Shown here: piece after piece, positions 20,656 to 31,545 of the stretch | Layout of the letters: each line of letters starts with the position of its first letter | Position numbering within the stretch: the stretch's first letter is position 1 | NCBI GenBank assembly: GCA_010015605.1 | Contig: ML975245.1 | Coordinates: 248,001 to 312,000, forward strand | DNA: 64,000 bases | Direction: 5' to 3' | DNA from: Decorospora gaudefroyi | Taxonomy: Eukaryota > Ascomycota > Dothideomycetes > Pleosporales > Pleosporaceae | Position numbers and translations under genes: made by a program | The notes under the pieces: model-generated | Database searches by the model: none | Told to the model about the DNA's origin: nothing | Seen by the model: the letters and a program-made list of their open reading frames with translations, nothing else

Positions 20656-20712
20656 TAGGTGCGGCCTTCCTCGGTACATCTCCATGCGGCATGGCGCCAT
20701 CGGCCGCACCTA
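20656..20712. repeat. inverted repeat with 11-bp arms
   Basis: TAGGTGCGGCC at 20656-20666 is the exact reverse complement of GGCCGCACCTA at 20702-20712, with a 35-nt loop. It could be two sites for a dimeric regulator or a hairpin in the leader of FAD1 mRNA, since it lies within 120 bp of that start codon. Confidence 0.7.
20691..20700. promoter_or_regulatory. candidate CYS3-type sulfur-regulator binding site
   Basis: ATGGCGCCAT is a perfect palindrome and matches every position of ATGRYRYCAT, the published consensus for the Neurospora bZIP sulfur activator CYS3. It lies 91 bp from the FAD1 start and about 395 bp from the sulfite reductase start, so it could serve both. The match is seen in the sequence; function is inferred. 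Confidence 0.6.
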
Positions 20713-21095
20713 GCCACTCAGACACCAGACAGTAAGCATCACGACTACGACGGGATAGGATGGGACCAACTCGACTGCCAGCGCCGCTGTGGGTGAAACT
20801 CGGTCGTCAGCCTGGCCTGGCGCAGCTGTCACGGCGACGCGGACAGATTGATTACATTTCGCTGTCTTCCATGTCGCGCTGATTCGCCGCACATCGGCCC
20901 TCGCCCCAGACCACGGGTGCACTAAATGATTGCGTGCTTTCGGCACGCCTTGTCATGACCTCTTAAAGGGAATTTTTCCACTGCCGTCGCCGCTGATTAT
21001 GAGGACCGTCGCCGATAGTCCGAACGAATACAATTGCTCGTCTTCCCCAGAGACCCTTTCCTTACCCTTCTGCCACCACTGAATCTGCAGTCAAC

Positions 21096-24000
21096 ATGGG
21101 GTCTATTTCGACTGCAGGAGAGGCCGGTATGTCCCCGCAAGCATACACCCCACCACCACCACCGTAGTATGCAAAGTTCACGGCAATATACTAACCTGTT
21201 ATCACGTAGTGGCCCGCATCGCTCATCTGGCCTCGGACGTGATCGTGTCGGTCGTCCCTTCCCTTGCGACCGAATCCGAGTTCTCAGAGCCTCTACGCGG
21301 ACTCCAGAAGCACAATGCGCCCAGCGTTGTATGCAAGACCCAGCCCGAGGTATGCACAAGCTCTCCATTGCAATTCGAAAAAACAGTAGTAGTAACATGC
21401 CCCCCAGGTCCTCACCGTCCGCCAGAATGCGGATCCGCTCCTCTCCGTCTTCCAGCCCATTCGCGCGGGTAAACTCACCAGCGTAACCACAACCTCGTCT
21501 ATCCTCGTAAAGTCGATACCACACCTCTACAAGCTCGCCCAATACCCCGTCGTCCTGCACGTGTCCGTAGCACCCGCCGGTTTCCCTGACTTCTCCGACA
21601 TCACCTCGATTAGGCAGTCGGGCTTCACATTCATCCAGTCCGAGACGCTACAAGAGTTGCAGGATCTGGCTTTGACTGCACATGCCCTGGCTATCAAGTC
21701 CGGCAAGGGTGTCATCCACTTCTTCGATTCTTCAGCGACCGCTTTCCAGAAGACGGTTGAGGTGGAAGATGAGGGACTGGTTCGAAGCGTTCTTGATTTG
21801 GATACTGTGGCCGCCATCCAGAACACCAAGTCACAGGAGACGACTCTATATGCCGACGATGGTAGAACTTCCACATTGTCTTTCGCTCGGAGTCAGGCTG
21901 TCCATGGCAATGCCGCTCCGGCAGCAACCTCAATAACACCTCCTGAGCAGGCCAAGTCGCTTCCGGTCTCGGGGAGGAATAGCGAGCGTGCTGATTCTTC
22001 CTCGGGTTCATCGCAACGTGATGCCAGCACAAGCGGCGCGTCCGTCTCTTCCGCGACCACTGTCGAATCCTTGGTATCGAAGCCAGTCTCATCCGAGGAT
22101 ATCTACCGCTTCGCCAGACAGATCTGGGGAACTATCAGTGACGCAACTGGACGGTCATACGACGCATTTGCCTTCTCCGGCACAGGCAATGAGGAGGCTG
22201 CCATCTTCTTGTTTGGTGCTGATACCGGTGTGTTCGCGACCGAGCTAGACACTGTAGAGGAGACCGAATCGTACGCCAACACAGCTGTCATCACAGCACG
22301 ATTGTATCGCCCATGGCTGGGAGCGTCGCTTGCACCCATGTTGCCTCGCTCGCTCAAGAGGATCGCCGTCTTGGAGCAAGTTCGACGAAAGACTACCAGA
22401 TGGGGTCCTGTGCTACTTGACCTGTTGATGTCCTTGAAGTCGACTGGCGGCGCCTCTCCAATGGTTGTTGGATACCAGCTAGGCTACATCAACGAGAAGA
22501 CCGTGCAGCAGGCAATGCGCGGGGTATTCCAGAACCTGATGAGCGAGTCGCCTGTTCAGAACCTGCAAATTGGCAACCTTGATGGACCGGAGCCAAAGGC
22601 CGCGAAACTCGAACAACCAGGGTTAGAAAATGCTTACATGAAGATCCTAGATCAGGTCTTCGGTGACAAACTCCACATCGCTAACCAGCTTGGGTCGCAG
22701 CACGCTGGCATCTCCGACGTCATCTCCTCCACCCCTGAATACGGATTTGGCTCGCTCTTAGCGCGCAAGGAGCACCGGAAGCGATTTGTCGATGAGGCTG
22801 CGGCTGCCTCCAAGGACAACAGCTTCACCACACAAGCACCTCAGCAGTGGTTGTCGAAGTGGGCGCTGAGCGCCGAGGAGACAGACAAGTGCAACGAGCT
22901 GGCTCCCGAAGTTATCGCGCGCTTGAGCACCGATGGCTCACCCGCTGCTAGCCAACTGTTGTCATCCAAAAAGCTCTTCTATAAAGAGTCACCATGGTTA
23001 GTCGGATCGGATGCGTGGGCTTACGATCTTGGAAACTCTGGTGTGCATCACGTACTGGCATCTGGTGAGAATGTCAACATGCTCATCATCGATTCCACCC
23101 CATACTCTGAGCGCGCTGCTGCGGATGCTGCCAGACGGAAGAAGGACATCGGTCTATACGCCATGAATTTCGGAAACGCCTATGTAGCTTCAGTCGCGGT
23201 ATACAGCTCCTACACCCAGGTCCTGGAAGCCATGATTGAAGCCGACAAGTTCAACGGTCCCTCGGTCGTTCTCGCATACCTGCCGTACGAGAAAGAAAAT
23301 GATACACCCCTGACTGTGTTGCAAGAGACGAAGAAGGCTGTTGACCTTGGCTACTGGCCGTTATACCGCTGGGATCCTCGAGCAGAGGAGAAGGGTGAAT
23401 CGAACTTCAAGCTTGACTCCGAACGTATCAAGAAGGAACTGGAGGAGTTTCTTTCGCGTGACAACTACATGTCTCAGGTCATGAAGAGACATCCTGAGTT
23501 TTCCTCCAACATCTCCGGAGCCTACGGGACCGAGGTCAGACAACTGCAAAAGCGGAAGGCCAAAGATGCATACAGCAAGCTCCTTGAAGGCCTCCAGGGT
23601 GACCCTTTGACCATTCTTTTCGCGTCCGACAATGGTAACGCCGAGAACCTTGCGAAACGTCTAGGAAACCGAGGCAAGGCTCGGGGTTTGAAGACCATGG
23701 TCATGGCTATGGACGATTTCCCGCTAGAAGATTTTCCCAACGAACAGAATGTCGTTCTGATGACTAGTGTCGCTGGTCAAGGAGAGTTCCCTCAGAACGG
23801 CAGAACATTCTGGGAGACTGTCAAGGACTCGACCGACCTGGACTTGGCCACAGTCAACTTCGCAGTTTTTGGTCTCGGTGACAGCCACTATTGGCCGCGC
23901 AAGGAGGACAAGATTTACTACAACAAACCCGCAAAGGATCTCCACGCTCGTCTGCTCGCCCTGAGCGGTAAGCCATTGGCCGACTGTGGACTTGGAGACG

Positions 24001-25887
24001 ACCAAGATCCAGACGCTTACCAGACCGCATATGCTGAATGGGAGCCGAAGCTCTGGGAGAAGCTTGGTGTCGCCAACATTGAAAACCTGCCAGAGGAACC
24101 TGCGCCGCTTACCAACGAGGATATGAAGGCTGCTTCAAACTTCCTGCGAGGTACGATCGAGGAGGGCTTGGCTGACACGACCACTGGAGCTATCTCCGCG
24201 AGCGACCAGCAGCTCACCAAATTCCACGGAACGTACATGCAGGACGACCGTGATCTCCGTGACGAGCGCAAGGCTCAAGGTCTTGAGCCCGCATACTCCT
24301 TCATGATCCGATGCAGACTTCCGGGAGGTATCTCCACACCTAAGCAATGGCTGCAGATGGACGAGATCAGCACCAAACTTGGTAACGAAACTATGAAGCT
24401 GACGACGCGACAAACGTTCCAGTTCCACGGTGTTGTAAAGGGCAAGCTCAAGCCAGCAATGCAAGCTATCAACAAGGCGTTGATGACTACCATTGCTGCT
24501 TGCGGTGATGTCAACCGCAACGTCATGTGCAGCTCTCTTCCTACCCACTCGAAGTACCACGGTCAAGTTCACAACGTGGCCCAAAAGATTAGTGACCATC
24601 TTCTACCTTCTACAACCGCCTATCACGAGATCTGGCTAGAGGACGACGAGACAAAACAGAAGCGCAAAGTCGCCGGTGAGGCCGTTCAGGACCATGAGCC
24701 GCTTTACGGTCCTCTCTACCTTCCCCGAAAGTTCAAGATCACCATCGCTATTCCTCCTCACAATGACACTGATGTCTACGCTCACGACATCGGTCTCATT
24801 GCCATCAAGGGCGAAGACGGCGAACTCGTAGGTTTTAACGTTCTTGCCGGTGGTGGTATGGGCGTAACGCACAACAACAAGAAGACTTACCCACGGACTG
24901 GCAGCATGTTCGGCTACGTTCCAACTGAGCAAGTTCATATCATCTGTGAGAAAATCATGCTTGTACAACGCGATCACGGCGACCGCAAGAACAGGAAGCA
25001 TGCGCGTCTCAAGTACACCATCGACGACATGGGTGTTGATGTGTTCAAGGGCAAGGTTGAGGACCTTTGGGGCCAGAAGTTCGACGCGCCCAAGCCTTTC
25101 AAATTCCAGAGCAACATCGACACCTTTGGTTGGCAGAAGGATGAGAATGGCCTCAACCACTTCACCTTCTTCATAGAGAACGGTCGCATTGAGGACACCG
25201 CTGACTTTCCAATGAAGACTGGTCTCATCGAGGTGGCTAAGGTACATAAGGGCGAATTCCGTTTGACTGGTAACCAGCATCTGATTCTTTCCAACGTTGC
25301 GGATGAAGATCTTCCCGCTATGAAGGAGCTACTCAAGAAGTGGAAGCTCGACAACACCAACTTCTCAGGCATGAGGTTATCCAGTTCTGCTTGTGTCGCC
25401 TTCCCCACCTGCGGTCTCGCCATGGCCGAATCAGAGCGCTACCTGCCTGAACTCATCACGAAGCTCGAAGGTACGCTCGAAGAGTCCGGCCTACGACAAG
25501 ACAGTATAGTCATGCGCATGACGGGTTGCCCCAACGGTTGCGCGCGTCCGTGGTTAGCCGAGGTGGCGTTTGTTGGCAAGGCCTACGGAGCGTACAATAT
25601 GTACCTTGGTGGAGGCTATCACGGTCAGCGCTTAAACAAGCTGTACAGGAGTTCGATCAAGGAAGAAGAGATACTGGAGATCATGCGGCCGATGATCAAG
25701 CAGTACGCCATCGAGAAGAACGAGGGCGAGCACTTTGGTGATTTCGCCATCAGGAAAGGGTACATCAACGAGACTACGCACGGCACCAACTTCCATGACA
25801 ACGTAAGTCTCTTCGAACTCAAGCAAACCTAAATTGGCATAACTAACGTCACTACAGACTGCGGAAGAAGAGTCAGACGCAGAGTAA
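21096..25887 (+). CDS. MET5: sulfite reductase (NADPH) hemoprotein beta subunit (4 exons)
   Basis: Catalytic subunit that reduces sulfite to sulfide for cysteine and methionine synthesis, acting with a flavoprotein alpha subunit in the cytosol. Exons 21096-21126, 21210-21349, 21408-25802 and 25858-25887 give 1531 residues, the usual large fungal form. An N-terminal pyruvate:ferredoxin-oxidoreductase-like region comes first. A flavodoxin-like domain starts near residue 790 (ILFASDNGNAENLAKRLG, later VFGLGDSHYW). The sulfite reductase core follows, with LTTRQTFQFHGV and the [4Fe-4S]/sirohaem Cys motifs SSACVAFPTCGLAMAE (near 1384) and TGCPNGCARPW (near 1430). The first and last exons are tiny (31 and 30 nt); the last encodes only TAEEESDAE after HDN. 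Without the final splice the frame would end FELKQT. Expression is probably controlled by sulfur supply through the palindrome in its promoter. Confidence 0.95.
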
Positions 25888-26301
25888 ACATGGTCTGAAA
25901 AGTTAGGAGGAACGAGTTTCTGGATTTCACATCACATCTCATCGCGCTTACGACGAGGTCATGATGATTATACGGCGTTATGTTGGGAACGCAAGCGTTT
26001 GGGGGCAAAATCGATTCTATACCTTATGTATTTTTGCTGCATGATCAAAAGAAATGAGATGATACCGAAACAACTTTTGATCCCGCAGGGCGTATTGACT
26101 CTAGAGTGTTAATGCTATACGACGTGATCGCACCTTTTTTTAATGCATCGGAGAATAATCACGCTAGTATCTCGTTACGTCACCCCGCTTTGTTCTGATC
26201 GGGAAGTGAGGACTCATAGGTAGATTCCGAGCTGCATCTCTCCGATCACGCCATGCCAGCCAACAAACCGTACAAATTCCTGAGACAGCTAAAACCCACC
26301 A
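25888..26301. other. tandem spacer, nothing seen
   Basis: 414 bp holding the 3' end of the sulfite reductase transcript and the promoter of the oxidase gene. No gene and no clear match to ATGRYRYCAT. Confidence 0.5.
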
Positions 26302-27192
26302 ATGCTGGCACGACGAGCGACGAAATACTGTAGCAGATCTCCGGGAATCGTCGAAACAGCCAGGATCCGACCGAACACCAGATCCCGACCAGTAGCAAAC
26401 GTTTCCAAGACATCACCCCAAGCGACCCCAATCCAACCAAAAACCATGCTCCACTCCGCCAGCGAGTCCGCGAAAAGAATCTTCGCCCCAACCTCCAACT
26501 CCCCAACCCCAGGCCACGCAACCCAATACACAAAAGGCGCCCTCGACCAATCCGACCTCGCCCCCACCCCGACAGACCAATTCGAAAAATGGTTCCAAGA
26601 AGCCCAAGCCAACGGCGTATACCAGCCCGAAACGGTAACCTTCTCCACGGCCGCGCTCCCCAGCGGCAAAGTATCCGCGCGCGTAGTGTACATGAAAGAG
26701 CTGGACGACCGCGGTTTTGTCATCTACAGCAACTGGGCCACGTCACGCAAAGCGAGCGATATACGGACGAACCCGCACGCAGCGCTGACGTTTTACTGGC
26801 GCGAACTCGAGCGCCAGGTACGTGTTGAGGGCCGCGTGGAACGGTTGTCGGCGGAGGAGAGCCAGGTTTATTACGATACGAGGATTCGGGGGAGTCGGAT
26901 TGGGGCGTGGGCGAGTGAGCAGAGTTGTGTGATTGGGGGGAGGGAGGAGTTGGAGAGGAGGGTTGGGGAGGTGGAGAGCAGGTTTGAGGGCGTGGATGAG
27001 ATTCCTGTGCCGGAGTTTTGGGGTGGGCTGAGGGTTGTGCCTGAGATGGTGGAGTTTTGGCAGGGGAGGCCGTCGAGGTTGCATGATCGGTTTGCTTATC
27101 GGAGGGTTGAGGGGGAGAGGGAGGGAGAAGGCGAGGGAAAGGCTATGGGGATTCAGGAGGGGGAGTGGTTGGTTGAGAGGTTGAGTCCTTAG
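26302..27192 (+). CDS. PDX3: pyridoxamine 5'-phosphate oxidase
   Basis: FMN-dependent enzyme that makes pyridoxal 5'-phosphate from the pyridoxine or pyridoxamine phosphate. Intronless, 296 residues. The split-barrel FMN domain is recognised by SARVVYMKELDDRGFVIYSN, FYWRELERQVRVEGRVERL, SRIGAWASEQS and the C-terminal PEMVEFWQGRPSRLHDR, ending in a Trp..RLSP tail typical of the family. An extra Gly/Glu/Arg-rich insert (GEREGEGEGKAMG) lies just before that tail. The first 48 residues are Arg/Ser-rich and precede a second ATG at 26446; they could be a mitochondrial presequence, so two isoforms are possible. The FMN requirement fits its position beside FAD synthase and sulfite reductase. Confidence 0.93.
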   Translation: MLARRATKYCSRSPGIVETARIRPNTRSRPVANVSKTSPQATPIQPKTMLHSASESAKRIFAPTSNSPTPGHATQYTKGALDQSDLAPTPTDQFEKWFQEAQANGVYQPETVTFSTAALPSGKVSARVVYMKELDDRGFVIYSNWATSRKASDIRTNPHAALTFYWRELERQVRVEGRVERLSAEESQVYYDTRIRGSRIGAWASEQSCVIGGREELERRVGEVESRFEGVDEIPVPEFWGGLRVVPEMVEFWQGRPSRLHDRFAYRRVEGEREGEGEGKAMGIQEGEWLVERLSP

Positions 27193-27317
27193 GTCTTTTG
27201 AGAGACCCTGCAGGTTTTGTGACGGACTAGTACCGGTAGTCTTGTATGGGATAGAATAAGTTTTTTTTTAAAGAATCTGGTATTGTTTGGTACAATAGCA
27301 ATATCCATCAACTCTTC

Positions 27318-28666
27318 TCACGCTCTCTTTTCCTGTGCCTTTGCCTTCGCTTTCGCCTTCGCCCTCGCCCTCCTTTCCTCTCTTCGCCGCCTCTGCTTGG
27401 GCTTCTCCTCACTATAATACGTATCCTCATCCAAGCCGCCGCTCAGAATATCACGCCTGAGCACCGCCCTGACACACCTCGCAAACACAAACAAATACGT
27501 ACCCAGCAAGCAAACCGACATGACACTGCCCACCCAACTGACCCCCGCACTCCGAAACATGCTCCCAATTTTGATCGTCGCAAGCGTGAACCCAACATTC
27601 GGAAACACAAACGCCCACCAATTCAAATGGAACGTCACCTCCCTTGCGGCCGCAACAATAGAAAGCAACGCAATGCAAAAGAACCAAAATGCCAAACTCC
27701 AAATAAACACAGCCACCATGGTCGCCAGCAACCTCAATGTATTCGCGGTAGCCAGGCCATCGTTCCCAAAAAACGTCGTATTGGGCGGAAACCCCTTGGC
27801 CATACCGATGATAGCCAAAGAAGTGAACGCGGGGGGGCCAACAGCGATGAACATCGCCGGTCTACTATTCGGCGACGGAAAGCCCCATTCAATCATGCGG
27901 TGCACATACATGACATACATGATCACACTGACCACCATTCCGAGGCCCTGCGCCGTCAGGCCGGCCACCACCATGGTGACAGCGTTCGGGTCGCTTGCGG
28001 CGCCGATGGCCGCCAGAGTGCCGCTAAGCATGAAGGGGAAGATGGGCAGGTCCCATGCGGGCGTCATGTCTTGCATCTTCAGGGCCGGACTAGAGAAGAG
28101 AAGATAGTATTGGGTAGCCGCGACGAGGAACGTAGTGCTGAAGTAGATCCAGAAGAGGATGTCGTATGCGCGTGGGAGCCAGGGTCCGCAGTGCGGGGTC
28201 CCGTAGAGTGACATGCCGCCGATGATGCATGCGAATGCTAGAAAGGGCGTGGCGAAGAAGAGGCTCTCCGAGGGGTGAAGGAGGCTTTGTTTGAGGAGAG
28301 AGGGGCGGCGGATGAATCGGTATGTTATTGCGCACGTGATTACGGTGAAGAGGATGAGGTCGAAGATGAAGATTGTTTCGCCGATTGTGACGAGGCCGGT
28401 GAATGTGTGCGGTTGGTTGCTGGGGTGTAGGAGGAGGGCGAGGCCGCCTGTCGACATCGGTAACGTGTACCATGCCTGCCGATTTCGTTGTTTGTAAGTC
28501 ATGTGTGTAATGTTGGGATGGGGAAAGAATGGGGAAAAGTTCGTACCCATGTGAAGTGCTCAAGCCTTTCTGAGAAACTTTCTCGTTTCGTTAATGTGGA
28601 TATGGTTGTCCTAGAATCCACTGATCTTTCTTCGTCGGACACTTGTCGACTGCTGTGTCGAGACAT
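27318..28666 (-). CDS. TDT-family transporter (malic acid / C4-dicarboxylate type)
   Basis: Plasma-membrane carrier of the tellurite-resistance/dicarboxylate transporter family, which includes Mae1 malate permeases and Ssu1 sulfite pumps. Exons 28666-28547 and 28475-27318 give 425 residues. The 71-nt intron junction restores LEHFTWAWYTLPMSTGGLA, the family's first-helix signature; without splicing the frame would start with an unrelated leader. About ten hydrophobic helices follow, including RPAMFIAVGPPAFTSLAIIG. The STGGLALLL and GPPAFTSLA blocks look more like Mae1 than Ssu1. The C-terminus is a repetitive Lys/Ala/Arg tail (RARAKAKAKAKAQEKR). It converges on the oxidase gene, with 125 bp between stops. 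The substrate remains uncertain; dicarboxylate is my first choice, sulfite my second. Confidence 0.9.
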
Positions 28667-29223
28667 CGAGGCGCGCACGATGTCGCGTCTCGCTCGCGTA
28701 TCAATAATAAGGTCTGCTGGGTAAAGTATATTCGCTGTTTTTTGTGAGTTGGTTTCAACTTGGTATTGGCGAGGTGGGGGTAGAGAGAGTGGGTCAGGCC
28801 ATTGACACCTACCTATCTAAGTATGCTGGTGTTATTACTCAGCAATGCGCTCTTGCCAGCGCGTTGATGTTTGTACTGGTAGTGCTCTCCCAACGAAAAG
28901 GGCGATATAGAAGACAATGCCAAGTCTGTGATTAGCTCGGAGAATTTCCGTGGCGCACGTTTTTTAAGGCGGCTTATGGACCCCGGGTGCACCCGAGGGT
29001 GGCGTGATGTAGCGTGGCTTCAAATAGCAACCACGTGTTTTCATTTCCCTAATCACATATGAATCCCATTTACTGTGGCCAGACCTTGAGAGTTAGGAGA
29101 TTGAAGAAAATCTTAAATTCACTCAAGGAAGCTACGAGGTCAAAGTATCCAGGTACGAATAAGTGTGCGAAACGATTGCTACCAATAAGTGAACAAAATG
29201 TGTACCTAGACCCTGCCTAGGTT
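28667..29223. promoter_or_regulatory. promoter side of the TDT gene, with a CGG-N6-CCG palindrome
   Basis: 557 bp between the TDT start and the stop of the DUF3176 gene, both on the minus strand. No gene. The 12-bp palindrome at 28984-28995 is the only site I would single out. Confidence 0.55.
28984..28995. promoter_or_regulatory. 12-bp palindrome of CGG-N6-CCG form
   Basis: CGGGTGCACCCG is perfectly self-complementary. CGG triplets inverted over six bases is the spacing bound by some Zn2Cys6 regulators such as yeast Ppr1 and Aspergillus UaY. It lies about 320 bp upstream of the TDT start codon. Function is inferred. Confidence 0.45.
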
Positions 29224-31545
29224 CTACGCAGCAAGCAACCTCACGGTACTATCCTGACCATCGGAACCAAATCTTACACGCGTATCCTCCTTCTTGCCCC
29301 CATTATAACCCTGATTCCTCCTCAGCAACCTCTGCGTCGCCTCATCAAATCCATACATCAGTGTCGGAAGCGCGCTCTCTTTCCAGGCCGGTAACCTCAG
29401 GCGTGTAGACTCGATCATGATGAGCACAACGTACAATATTCCGAATGCAAGCATAGTAACAGGATATGCCAAATATGCCCACTTGACGTGCAAGTGTATG
29501 ACCCAGCGCTGTGCAGCACCCTCTTGTCGTTGGGGCGAGCTGTTTCGGATCTGGTTGGTGAGGCTCTTGGCTACGTTGTCGAAAGTTGTGGTGAGGTTGG
29601 TCGAATTCCATATCGCATCGACGAAGGGTGGTGAGTCCCGATCCGGGAAGGCGACGAGTTTGCCCCCACCCGCAAAGTCGCGGAGGTAGTCGATTGTGCT
29701 TCGGAGAAGGGCGTGGGAAATGTTGACTTCCCGTGCCATGGTGGTTGGGAAGGACTTGGACTGCTCTGGGGGAACGACCAGCCGGAGGTCATTCCGTGGA
29801 AAATCTATCCCAGGGCTGTATAGGTCGTAACTACTCGTCTCATCCTCTTCAATCCATCTCTCAAAGCCTGAATATTTGGAGTCTATGCCCTGGTGTGATG
29901 CGCGGTCTCGAATAGCCCACGATCCCATGACATCTTCTTTGAGTACGCCTGCTTCACTACTGGCTTGATATGCGTTGGAACAAAGATACATTACACATTC
30001 TGTCGCCACAGGGCGTGATAGTTCCCAGGGGACTTTGGAATCAATATAGTCGTCCGATGCTTTGATCACGCTAAAACCAATCATCAAAGTTTGTACATCT
30101 GGAAACTTGAGAGTTCGCCGTGCCCTGGATAGGGTCGATATAGTCATGAGTGTTCGAGGGCTAGCGCTAACGCCGGAGTACTCGTACCAATCTGGATTGG
30201 GCCCCTTTATTCGTGAAACGCCGTTCCAATTTTTGATCTCAGACTGCGGCAAGGAGAAGGTGGTGTAGTTGCGTGAGCTGAGGACATTGGTGGGTCCCGG
30301 AACATTCGTGCCATTCCTGCTCCCCTCTTTTGTTGCCGAGGTAAGTTCCCCCGAAACATCGACACATGAGCTGCAGACGGCGGCTGAGACAAATACGGGC
30401 CAGGTGCAATTGCCGGTCATACATTCAAAAGCAACCGTTTTGTCATATGTTCCCGAAGTGTTGTGAAAACCGCCGTATATTGAGCTGATGATTCCAAAGT
30501 CCGGGACACTAGTCGTAGCGGTGTATGTATAATTGCCAAAAGGCTCGCTCACCAAACCCACGGGGCCACTCTTGTAGTTGATGATATATCCGCCGTCGGC
30601 CTTTAAAGCTTGTCCTATGGTAGCGCTGGAAGTGGTAGTAACGTCATCAGATTGTCCGTACGTGGATATGATCGCTTGAAGGAACGGGTCGAATGCAACC
30701 GTGCCTAGAGGTGGCAGCACAGTTAGCAAGATTCTAAAGTACTTCGAATATCATAAATTTAATATAAACCCAAAAGCGCTCTTCGAAGGGCTCCATGAGT
30801 ATCAGAGGCAAAACCAGTATATGTACGGAGACGTGACGTACCCACGGTGACCAAGGCGCCGAGAGCTGCCCAATGTCTGCAAGCAAATTAGAATAAGATT
30901 CTTTTCCGGTGTTTCGATATCTCACCTGAAGCGCAGCCAGATGAATAGTCGCGTTCCGCCCCATGGCCCCCGACTTGCTTCATCGAACCTTTCAAAGGCA
31001 CGAACAGTGTCTGGTTTCCTGCTAAGCCAGTTCCATTTTTGCTGTCCAATGCATGCACTCAAAGCAAAAGCGAGGGTAGTTCTTGCTACCGTACCAAGCG
31101 TCGCGATAACCGTGTTGACGGTGAACCGAAAAGTCCAGTCTGCTAGTGGTTTTCCGTTTTGATGGATGAGAATGGCAACGATGGCAACAGTCGAAGCGAC
31201 GCTCGCAATCAGCGCGAGGATCTCAAACATCCAAGAAGTGATCCTGCTGCGAGCCGGAGGTAGCTCTGAAGTCGCTTTTGACTCAGAGTCATAACTGCCA
31301 GATAAGCCGCGCATCGATGAGAGTGGGATAGCGTTCACCGTTCCAGTTTGTTTTGGGATGGAATCCTCGTAAACAGGCGACACGGGTTCTCCGGAAATAA
31401 GCGGATGGTAATGGCCAGCCGCTTTGTAGCCTTCATGTGGGATCCTCTGCTGTGGCGGAGTACCAGAACCGGGACCGCGCGCCCAGGCAGCGTGGGGAGC
31501 GCCACTAAAGGAAGATGGCAATAGCCTATCATTTTGGTTGTTCAT
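29224..31545 (-). CDS. DUF3176-type membrane protein (3 exons)
   Basis: Fungal membrane protein family of unknown function. Exons 31545-30926, 30876-30842 and 30704-29224 give 711 residues. After a disordered 100-residue head there are hydrophobic segments (FEILALIASVASTVAIVAIL and the following VIATLGTVARTTLAFALSAC), then the family core QQKWNWLSRKPDTVRAFERF. The 35-nt middle exon encodes HWAALGALVTV and joins VGTVAFDPFLQAII. A large Cys-containing domain with several Asn glycosylation sites follows (CMTGNCTWPVF, CSSCVDVSG), then a last membrane segment VTMLAFGILYVVLIMIES near the C-terminus. Introns are 49 and 137 nt; the latter is the longest in this window. I recognise the family but not a function. 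Confidence 0.85.

Larger units (their letters stand above)
20594..21095. promoter_or_regulatory. divergent promoter, FAD1 / sulfite reductase
   Basis: 502 bp between start codons. It contains an 11-bp inverted repeat (20656-20666 with 20702-20712) and, inside its loop, the perfect palindrome ATGGCGCCAT at 20691-20700, described separately. Confidence 0.7.

Noticed and set aside
24636..25280. 214-codon minus-strand open frame
   Set aside because: Antisense to the sulfite reductase core.
28231..28666. TDT transporter starting in the intron-retaining frame (FSPFFPHPNITHM...)
   Set aside because: Splicing 28546-28476 restores the conserved LEHFTWAWYTL start, which the unspliced leader destroys.
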